Origin: Acanthaster planci
Lineage: Eukaryota; Echinodermata; Asteroidea; Valvatida; Acanthasteridae
Direction: 5' to 3'
Assembly: GCF_001949145.1 (NCBI RefSeq)
Contig: NW_019091546.1
Span: forward strand, 231,708 to 241,782
DNA length: 10,075 bases
In this document: positions 6,501 to 10,075 of the stretch, one piece after another
Layout of the letters: every line of letters begins with the position of its first letter
How positions within the stretch are numbered: position 1 is the stretch's first letter
Translations under genes and position numbers: made by a program
Notes under the pieces: generated by a model
Database searches by the model: none
Seen by the model: the letters and a program-made list of their open reading frames with translations, nothing else
What the model was told of the DNA's origin: nothing

Positions 6501-9465
6501 GCAAGCACAACACATTAATACGTCAACTGCAGAAACGGAAAAATTCTTAAACGAGTGTACATGTCCTCCGTGGAACAAATAAGGAAAATTATGTATGTTT
6601 ACACGTCATCCGGCGTCAAGTGGTTAATTCATTATCCCACCTCCCTTTCCCCTGGCCGCCAACCAAAATTCTGCCCCATCAGGTGACTCCATCCCAAGTA
6701 GCCAGAGCTCGTCCTCCCAGAGCCAGCCGCCCCTCTCCCAGTTTGGCCAGGCGGGGTCGCTCTCCGACACGGTCCGGGCCCACGTCTTCGTCACCCTGGG
6801 CAAGCTGTGCCTGTTGCACGAGAGCCTGGCCAAGCAGTGCGTGGCGGCTCTGTCGCGGGAGCTGGAGACCTCGACCAATCCAGCGGTCCGCAACAACGTG
6901 GCCGTCATTATGTGCGACCTGTGCATCAGGTAAGATACTGCTTTGGGACTTTGGCGCTGCTCCACAAGCGTCATTCCCCATGTGAACAATTCGGCTTGAC
7001 ATTCTTATCAACAATGGTAGTTCCGCACTCACTCCAGAACCTTTGCAAGCTGTTCTTTTCACAAGGATTTTCACAGCTTCAAAACTACTTGACTAGGATA
7101 AGTTACTATTTACTATTAAAGTACACGTACTTTCCTTTAATGGGTAACTCCAGAAAATAGGGGTCCATTTCTTTTTGTGTCCCTGTCACATCTGACATAC
7201 ATGTATGATTTTGTAAGTTCAGAACACATTTTGTAATTTCTAAGAGTAACGAATTAATGCAAATTACCTGCATAATAAATAGTAATAGCTTGAAATCAAT
7301 TCCGGTGATATTTCCAAGTCAGTTAATGAAGGTCAGATGTAACAGGGACACAAAAATGTCCCACTTTGGACCCCTAATTTCTGGAATTACTCTAATGCAA
7401 CTATCAATTCTTCAGTCACTTGGTCACCTCACAAGTATTTTTTGTCACACCAAGTTCTTAAGCAAGTATTTTCACGACAGTGTTACAGTCATGTCCATGC
7501 CTCTTCACTAATGTGCATTGTGAAGTACTCGACTTAAACACCGAGTTACCATGACAACAAATTTTGCGACCGATTTGATGACCGGATCTGCAGTTAATCT
7601 GCCTCTGTAGGTCAGTCTCAACGCATCACATAATGTATATTTATTTGGGGGGGGGCTTCTTTCCCAGATAATTCTTTCCCTGGCCAGTCATAACAAAGTC
7701 TCATTTCCTCCCCGTTCAGATATCCCAACCTGGTGGACCGGTACATTTCCAACCTGTCCATGTGCTTCCGAGACGAATCCAAACTGGTCCGCAAGCAAAG
7801 CCTTACTCTCCTGACCCACCTGCTCCTGGTAAGTTGAAAACCTGTCCCCTCATTGAAATCTTTGCATGCTCGGAATGATGTATGTAGTCTCTCAAAGGCT
7901 ACATCCGAATGTATTGCGTAGAGCTAGGTCCGGGGTTTCATTCCATTGGAAGTACGCGGAGATGCCCTAGCAATAGACCTAGCCGTAGCTCTGTAAGCCT
8001 GTTTTTGACACGGCCAAAGTCAGACGTGAGTGTAGAAAAGCTCGCAGTGGAGATGTGATCGCGAGAACAATGTGAAGATTTTTGTTTAAATTTATTTCGT
8101 TTATTTTGGCTCATTGTCAGTAATTAACTGCTCTCCAATTACACAACGTCCACTTATTTCTGGAGAATATTTGTCTGTAATTTGCCATAAATGTTTCAGA
8201 CCTTACTATTTCCATTGGGGAAACACAAACCCTTAAGTATTTCCTAAATGACTGTTCCAGTGGGAACAGGAACATTTCAACTTTGAGCTGTTCTCAACTT
8301 TTTCTCAGATATCGCTGCATTCCTTTTTTTTATTCGTTTGAGCCAATCCTTCGGGAAATTTTCCATAATGCTATTATTATTATTATTAATCATTTCTGGT
8401 AATGGCACCAAGGATTCCTCAAAGGCTCCCTAGGCACTGTAGCTTGCAAGCCTGAAGAAACCTGTAGAGAGGAGACAACGAGAAGCAGTTACAGTTTTAG
8501 AGGTGGGAGGAAAACCCCAGGGGAATATTCTGGGTAAAACCCATAGAATCAGGTAGGGACTGAAAACCCAATCCACATGTGGACCGGGCCAGGATTCGAA
8601 CCACGGGCCGCAGAGGTGGGAGGCAAGGAAAGAACCACTAGGCCAACCTGCCCTTTAACAACCATGTTGACACCTAGTGAGCAAAAGAGGTCCACATAAT
8701 GGAGGTTGTGCCAACCTTGTGTGGACAAAGCCAGGTCCAAACAAGGTTATCCCTTCTCTGGAAAACAGTTGTGGAGGGATTTTGGGTTTAGGAAGAGCAA
8801 CAGTCAAGGAAATCATAAACAAATACCCAGCTCCGGAAAGGGTTCTCAGTGCAAGAAAAATGAGGATTTTCTTCGAGTGTTTTTAACTGTGACTAAAACC
8901 GAGGTTTTTTGACACTGCCTGTAGATAGATGGGTGTGTATGCGTCATGTCCCTTGCAGACTTTCGGTAAAGATTGATGCGTAGGAAACCAAAATTATTGG
9001 TCCTGCAAATGTGTAGTAAAGCTCAAATTTATAAACGTCAGCACCCAGCGTATGCGATCAAAATGTAGAAGGCACGACTTCAAAGATGTACATTTGCCTT
9101 TTTTCCTTTGTAGGAAGACTATGTCAAATGGAGAGGCCCGCTGTTTTTCCATTTCATCATGAGCCTCGTCGATGACGTCCAAGAAATACGTGAGTTTGGT
9201 AGGTGCAATCATATCTTTACAGTCATTTCTTTCCAGCTTAAACGATTTTGATATCCCCTCAGACAGGAATACTATCTTGATTTGCCTAGTTGGGGCAGTC
9301 TTGTCGATCACCGGCTTTGCTTAAGCTTAAAAAAGAATTGCATCTCTCCGGTTTTCACAGCCGAGTTCTCGCTGGTCCAGCTTCTCCTGAAGTGTCACCC
9401 CAACATGTTACACCAGCACTTTGTGGAATCGGTCTTCTACTTCAACGCCTATTACAAGCACAGCG
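367..9465 (+). CDS. NCAPD3: Condensin II subunit D3 (CAP-D3), partial, ten exons
   Basis: Joining 367-530, 1087-1156, 2034-2152, 2547-2649, 3972-4238, 5277-5538, 6683-6929, 7720-7828, 9114-9198 and 9361-9465 gives 1,531 nt, or 510 codons plus one base, with no stop and matching phases at all nine junctions. The protein is helical with HEAT-type motifs (DPALSVRKQA, VRNNVAVIMCDLC, LVRKQSLTLLTHLL). It is colinear with vertebrate NCAPD3 as I recall it: AWLLL, LGTLGEVARLCPA, RAHVFVTLGKLCL, MCDLCIRYPNLVDRYI, DYVKWRGPLFF and LLLKCHPNM all have clear counterparts. From exon G onward this is the Cnd1 region (condensin subunit 1 C-terminal domain). CAP-D3 is known to bind the kleisin NCAPH2 in the SMC2-SMC4 condensin II complex, which is nuclear and compacts mitotic chromosomes. 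Vertebrate CAP-D3 is about 1,500 residues, so roughly a third is here. The 5' and 3' ends lie outside the window. Confidence 0.93.
531..1086 (+). other. NCAPD3: Intron A-B
   Basis: A GT-AG intron of 556 bp with donor GTAAGA and a T-run plus cattttccag acceptor. It is AT-rich. I saw no repeat, exon or RNA gene in it. Confidence 0.8.
1087..1156 (+). CDS. NCAPD3: NCAPD3 exon B (short HEAT exon)
   Basis: A 70-nt exon between a strong acceptor (T-run, then cattttccag) and donor CAG|GTAACG. The first base completes a lysine codon, then it reads VWLQSVLPGVMDREVSAQEKCLQ (residues 55-78 including the lysine). Vertebrate CAP-D3 has a similar W-x-x-x-V-x-P-V-V-M-D segment with a downstream QEK, which supports this assignment despite the small size. 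It ends in phase 0. Confidence 0.88.
1157..2033 (+). other. NCAPD3: Intron B-C
   Basis: A GT-AG intron of 877 bp. A 139-codon open frame at 1411-1830 has intron-like base composition and no recognisable motif, so it was not called. The only structure seen is a perfect 9-bp hairpin, cgtcagttt with aaactgacg, at 1569-1594. Nothing else was identified. Confidence 0.75.
2034..2152 (+). CDS. NCAPD3: NCAPD3 exon C
   Basis: The acceptor is tttgcggcag and the donor AG|GTGAGA. The exon encodes residues 79-117 and two bases of an arginine codon: LLKEVLLDGIAARSHSDNEE followed by SRLSWNLLGLLSANDSGDL. The W-x-LL-x-LL block matches the LAWDLLTLL block of vertebrate CAP-D3. The stretch ARSHSDNEE is acidic and polar and probably a loop between helices. 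Confidence 0.85.
2153..2546 (+). other. NCAPD3: Intron C-D
   Basis: A GT-AG intron of 394 bp. It contains a run of eight C at 2191-2198 and a run of 13 T at 2463-2475, the latter about 70 bp before the acceptor. No exon or mobile element was recognised. Confidence 0.78.
2547..2649 (+). CDS. NCAPD3: NCAPD3 exon D
   Basis: The acceptor is ctctatttcacag, a strong pyrimidine tract, and the donor CAG|GTAATA. It completes the split arginine and reads RYLPRACQLWAKQKLLSSSL, then VRALTSHINHENDQ (residues 118-152). Vertebrate CAP-D3 has RYLNKAF.IW at this point and an ISH motif further on, so the order of residues is retained. It ends in phase 0. Confidence 0.87.
2757..2762 (+). repeat. Candidate target-site duplication, left copy (ggcatc)
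   Basis: These six bases directly precede the cagagctg terminus and are repeated exactly at 3190-3195, directly after the opposite terminus. Confidence 0.6.
2763..3189. mobile_element. Non-autonomous DNA transposon relic with TIRs and candidate TSD
   Basis: The left end reads cagagctgccaacc and the right end, on the other strand, cagagctgacaaaa, so 11 of the first 12 terminal bases agree. The element is flanked by ggcatc on both sides (2757-2762 and 3190-3195), a candidate 6-bp target-site duplication. A subterminal inverted word, ctgcgatttt, occurs at 2825-2834 and as its complement at 3164-3173. The core around 2975-3110 is GC-richer and has no recognisable transposase. Length and lack of an open frame fit a MITE-like element. 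The superfamily is not determined: hAT would normally give 8 bp. Boundaries could shift by one base. Confidence 0.7.
3662..3785 (-). repeat. Dispersed repeat, copy 1 (minus strand)
   Basis: Read on the minus strand, this segment aligns along about 120 nt with 8753-8871 on the plus strand. The best part is a 14-nt identity, aacagtcaaggaaa, inside a 30-nt block with 26 matches. Both copies are open in the same frame here, with peptides ETVKETINKYLVKKVFTVKD (copy 1) and ATVKEIINKYPAPERVLSAR (copy 2). One gap in the alignment is three bases. This could be the remnant of a coding mobile element, but no family is recognised and no full-length protein exists here. Confidence 0.6.
3972..4238 (+). CDS. 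NCAPD3: NCAPD3 exon E
   Basis: The acceptor is catttcccaaag and the donor AAA|GTGAGA. This is the largest exon, 89 codons (residues 153-241), starting AAWLLLAEVAPCSPTFDSAI. It matches the AWMLLSKIA..SPRLD....II..W segment of vertebrate CAP-D3. The following LQRVLSVVGSLAGRF corresponds to the LG.ILCVIG.IAK block. The exon is in phase 0 at both ends. The base choice is strongly G/C at third positions. Confidence 0.92.
4239..5276 (+). other. NCAPD3: Intron E-F
   Basis: A GT-AG intron of 1,038 bp. Its first 200 bases are GC-richer and include an alternating purine-pyrimidine tract, tgtgcgcacgtgtg (4422-4435), containing a CACGTG E-box word. The second half holds a near-perfect palindrome at 4944-5064. 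No exon was seen in it. Confidence 0.75.
4944..5064. repeat. Near-perfect palindrome (fold-back element)
   Basis: The left arm (4944-4999) and right arm (5001-5064) are reverse complements with few mismatches. The outer 14 bases, gatgagtaaaatga, are identical, then tgcggt, caccat and tatgaatc continue the match. The inner arms differ by two insertions of about four bases in the right arm, and the centre is tggtt-t-aacca. DNA of this kind could form a ~60-bp hairpin in the intron RNA. A 13-nt direct repeat, tgatcatggtgta, occurs at 4899-4911 and 5065-5077. It abuts the right arm but lies 32 bp from the left arm. The origin may be a fold-back transposon; a hairpin RNA precursor is an alternative. 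Confidence 0.75.
5277..5538 (+). CDS. NCAPD3: NCAPD3 exon F, followed by a GC donor
   Basis: The acceptor is ttttccaatgttgtctag. The exon encodes residues 242-328 plus the first base of a glycine codon. It begins LCLAVDGTVDKTSALMETIA and carries VRHLGTLGEVARLCPAKTSR followed by RVFMLVQSLLAG, which aligns closely with [20 protein letters not shown] in vertebrate CAP-D3. The 3' boundary is GAAG|GCAAGT, a GC splice site with the classic strong GC consensus. Reading on into the intron gives a stop at about 5661-5663. Confidence 0.93.
5539..6682 (+). other. NCAPD3: Intron F-G, GC-AG type
   Basis: An intron of 1,144 bp starting GCAAGT and ending ccccatcag. A run of nine G (5546-5554) follows the donor by only seven bases. 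Further in, a perfect small palindrome, tcaggatatttcctga, lies near 6048. No exon, RNA gene or mobile element was recognised. The 78-codon frame at 6255-6491 looks like chance. Confidence 0.78.
6683..6929 (+). CDS. NCAPD3: NCAPD3 exon G (SQ-rich loop, then Cnd1 region)
   Basis: The acceptor is ttctgccccatcag and the donor CAG|GTAAGA. After completing the split glycine it reads DSIPSSQSSSSQSQPPLSQF (residues 330-349), a polar, low-complexity loop with four SQ dipeptides. It then returns to helices: VRAHVFVTLGKLCLLHESLA, and NPAVRNNVAVIMCDLCI up to a split arginine at residue 411. The vertebrate protein also has an S/Q/P-rich loop just before RAHAIITLGKLCLQHE, so both loop and helix order agree. 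The Cnd1-type HEAT region starts here. Confidence 0.93.
6930..7719 (+). other. NCAPD3: Intron G-H
   Basis: A GT-AG intron of 790 bp carrying a 251-bp fold-back element (7142-7392) and a run of nine G (7647-7655) about 65 bp before the acceptor. Nothing else was recognised. Confidence 0.78.
7142..7392. mobile_element. MITE-like element with long terminal inverted repeats
   Basis: Arms at 7142-7195 and 7333-7392 are inverted copies. One reads ggggtcca, ttttgtgtccctgt and acatctga in order, and the complement of the other reads the same blocks with single-base changes and a 7-base insertion. The arms frame an AT-rich spacer of about 137 bp with no open frame of note. The bases taat lie directly outside both ends (7138-7141 and 7393-7396) and may be a 4-bp target-site duplication, although four A/T bases are weak evidence. 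Length, long arms and lack of coding suggest a non-autonomous DNA transposon. The superfamily is not determined. Confidence 0.7.
7720..7828 (+). CDS. NCAPD3: NCAPD3 exon H (Cnd1 HEAT repeat)
   Basis: The acceptor is cctccccgttcag and the donor CTG|GTAAGT. It completes the split arginine of CIR and reads YPNLVDRYISNLSMCFRDES, then KLVRKQSLTLLTHLLL (residues 411-447). Vertebrate CAP-D3 has [33 protein letters not shown] here, one of the best conserved parts of the family. Confidence 0.95.
7920..7992. repeat. Short inverted repeat
   Basis: The left arm agagctaggtc (7920-7930) pairs with agacctagccgtagctct (7975-7992), with a 4-base bulge in the right arm. The surrounding sequence may belong to an older repeat, but no ends could be defined. 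Confidence 0.4.
8372..8389 (+). repeat. (att)n microsatellite, SINE tail
   Basis: Five to six att units directly at the 3' end of the minus-strand SINE. This is the position expected of a SINE tail repeat. Confidence 0.8.
8592..8645 (-). promoter_or_regulatory. RNA polymerase III internal promoter (A-box and B-box) of the SINE
   Basis: The A-box is tggcctagtgg (8645-8635) and the B-box ggttcgaatcc (8602-8592), both on the minus strand. The B-box matches the GGTTCGANTCC consensus at every position. Whether this copy is transcribed cannot be told from sequence. Confidence 0.75.
8753..8871 (+). repeat. Dispersed repeat, copy 2 (plus strand)
   Basis: This is the counterpart of 3662-3785 in inverted orientation, located 100 bp beyond the SINE. 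It shares the blocks ctctg.aaaacag, aacagtcaaggaaa and aacaaata. Its frame reads through ATVKEIINKYPAPERVLSAR and ends at a stop at 8884-8886. Divergence between the copies is considerable, so they are old or belong to different subfamilies. The limits of the element are unknown. Confidence 0.6.
9114..9198 (+). CDS. NCAPD3: NCAPD3 exon I (alternative donors)
   Basis: The acceptor is ttttttcctttgtag. The exon reads EDYVKWRGPLFFHFIMSLVD and then DVQEIREF (residues 448-475) plus one base of an alanine codon. I chose the donor TTTG|GTAGGT at 9199 because it gives EIREFAEFSLVQLLL, which has the same length as vertebrate [15 protein letters not shown]. An upstream donor C|GTGAGT at 9190 has the same phase and would give EIPEFSLV, three residues shorter. 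Confidence 0.85.
9199..9360 (+). other. NCAPD3: Intron I-J (shortest)
   Basis: An intron of 162 bp with donor GTAGGT (or GTGAGT nine bases upstream) and a ctctccggttttcacag acceptor. Nothing further was recognised in it. Confidence 0.8.
9361..9465 (+). CDS. NCAPD3: NCAPD3 exon J (last exon in the window)
   Basis: The acceptor is ctctccggttttcacag and the donor AGCG|GTGAGT. It completes the split alanine and reads EFSLVQLLLKCHPNMLHQHF, then VESVFYFNAYYKHS (residues 476-510), ending one base into the next codon. This matches vertebrate [20 protein letters not shown] and IECIFHFNNYEKH. The coding sequence must continue beyond the window in phase 1. Confidence 0.94.
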
Positions 9466-10075
9466 GTGAGTACATTTTGAAATCCTCACCGTTTCTTTGA
9501 AGAACCAGCCCACAATGAAAAACATGTTAAAAATAAAGAAAAACGATTTCCCTGGCCTGGCATTTTCACGAGGGTTGGTGGAAACAATCTGGCAGTGTAT
9601 ATTTTCATGATCGGCTGAAGACTCAGCTGGCAACCTTAACCCTAACAGTCCTCAGTCTTCCAACAGGTGAAGGACTGAGGACGCCAACAGGTGAAGGACT
9701 GATGATTGTTAGGGTTAATATTCAGAGATGGATGACAGGCTAACATGACACGGATGCCCCAAGTCTCTTACGGCCGACATGTGTACACACTAATGCCTGT
9801 ATGTGTGAAATCCAACAAGTCTATGGAAGCAGACTGTGTGTTGAAAATGAGCCTTGCTGCTTTACGTGGCCTGCCGCAACAAATATCGCTTCATGGTGAC
9901 GCCCCATTTTGCCGTTAATTATGATGTTGGTGTCAAACTATGTTCAAATGGCTGTAATGAGTATTTGTGACATTTGGCCCGGCTGCTTATCAAAAATTAA
10001 CTGCTGTAAAATATTTCCCTAGTCTAGTGTCTCAGCCTGGTGTCTCTGCTTGTGACTGGTCTTGTGACTGTCTGG
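9466..10075 (+). other. NCAPD3: Intron downstream of exon J (5' part)
   Basis: It starts with donor GTGAGT and stays non-coding to the end of the window. No next exon was found in 610 bp. It contains the hairpin and tandem repeat at 9636-9718; the rest shows no recognisable element. Confidence 0.75.
9636..9718. repeat. Hairpin with telomere-like arms around a tandem repeat
   Basis: The outer arms ttaaccctaaca (9636-9647) and tgttagggttaa (9707-9718) are perfect 12-nt reverse complements and contain the TTAGGG telomere word. Between them lie two 19-nt direct copies, ccaacaggtgaaggactga (9660-9678 and 9684-9702), with a 24-nt period. The segment gtcctcagtcttc (9648-9660) can pair with gaaggactgaggac in copy 1 (9669-9682, one bulge) or less well with copy 2, so two alternative folds are possible. 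Confidence 0.7.

Larger units (their letters stand above)
8372..8653 (-). mobile_element. tRNA-derived SINE, minus strand
   Basis: On the minus strand the element starts gggcaggttggcctagtgg. It has an A-box, tggcctagtgg (8635-8645), and a B-box, ggttcgaatcc (8592-8602), separated by 32 nt, as in tRNA-type RNA polymerase III promoters. A non-tRNA body of about 200 nt follows, and the 3' end is a simple (aat)n/(ta) tail (8372-8389 on the plus strand). The body includes gggttttacccag and ggggttttcctcccac, which from memory resemble a block shared by SINEs of many aquatic animals. No clear target-site duplication was seen, which suggests an old copy. It does not fold as a functional tRNA in my reading. 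Confidence 0.8.
7829..9113 (+). other. NCAPD3: Intron H-I
   Basis: A GT-AG intron of 1,285 bp and the most repeat-laden in the window. It contains an inverted repeat (7920-7992), a tRNA-type SINE on the minus strand (8372-8653) and copy 2 of the dispersed repeat (8753-8871). Confidence 0.75.

Noticed and set aside
6624-7074. Two overlapping minus-strand frames of 121 and 131 codons
   Set aside because: Both are shadows of exon G in antisense.
8592-8653. Possible tRNA gene
   Set aside because: The A- and B-boxes are good, but I could not pair an acceptor stem or anticodon arm, and the (aat)n tail and long body show a SINE.
1-10075. Bacterial operon, CRISPR array, phage or viral genome
   Set aside because: The only convincing coding sequence is a split animal gene with GT/GC-AG introns. 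There are no repeat-spacer arrays, tight gene clusters or viral hallmark genes.

Overview
The window is animal nuclear DNA, not bacterial. It carries ten GC-rich exons, all on the + strand. Together they encode about 510 codons from the middle and C-terminal part of NCAPD3 (CAP-D3), the HEAT-repeat subunit of condensin II. The exons sit between AT-rich introns of 162 to 1,322 bp. The gene is open at both ends: it enters before base 367 and leaves after base 9465, so no promoter, start codon, stop codon or poly(A) site is visible. The species cannot be fixed. Compact introns, many small DNA-transposon relics, a tRNA-type SINE and frequent acatgt/tacatgta words suggest a marine invertebrate. A lancelet or another invertebrate deuterostome is a guess.

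Layout: intron 1-366 (with a CTCF-like site at 188-202); exon A 367-530; exon B 1087-1156; exon C 2034-2152; exon D 2547-2649; intron 2650-3971 with a 427-bp terminal-inverted-repeat element (2763-3189) and copy 1 of a dispersed repeat (3662-3785, minus); exon E 3972-4238; intron 4239-5276 with a near-perfect ~120-bp palindrome (4944-5064); exon F 5277-5538, ending in a GC donor; exon G 6683-6929, beginning with an SQ-rich loop; intron 6930-7719 with a 251-bp fold-back element (7142-7392); exon H 7720-7828; intron 7829-9113 with a tRNA-type SINE (8372-8653, minus) and copy 2 of the dispersed repeat (8753-8871, plus); exon I 9114-9198; exon J 9361-9465; final intron with a telomere-word hairpin (9636-9718).

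All ten exons join in one frame with compatible splice phases. The joined protein reads colinearly with vertebrate NCAPD3 as I remember it, so the gene looks intact here. The points most worth checking are a GC-AG intron whose GC donor is the only choice that keeps frame, two in-frame donors 9 nt apart after exon I, four SQ motifs within 14 residues in exon G, and several inverted-repeat elements with candidate target-site duplications. I saw no gene cluster or undescribed multi-gene system.
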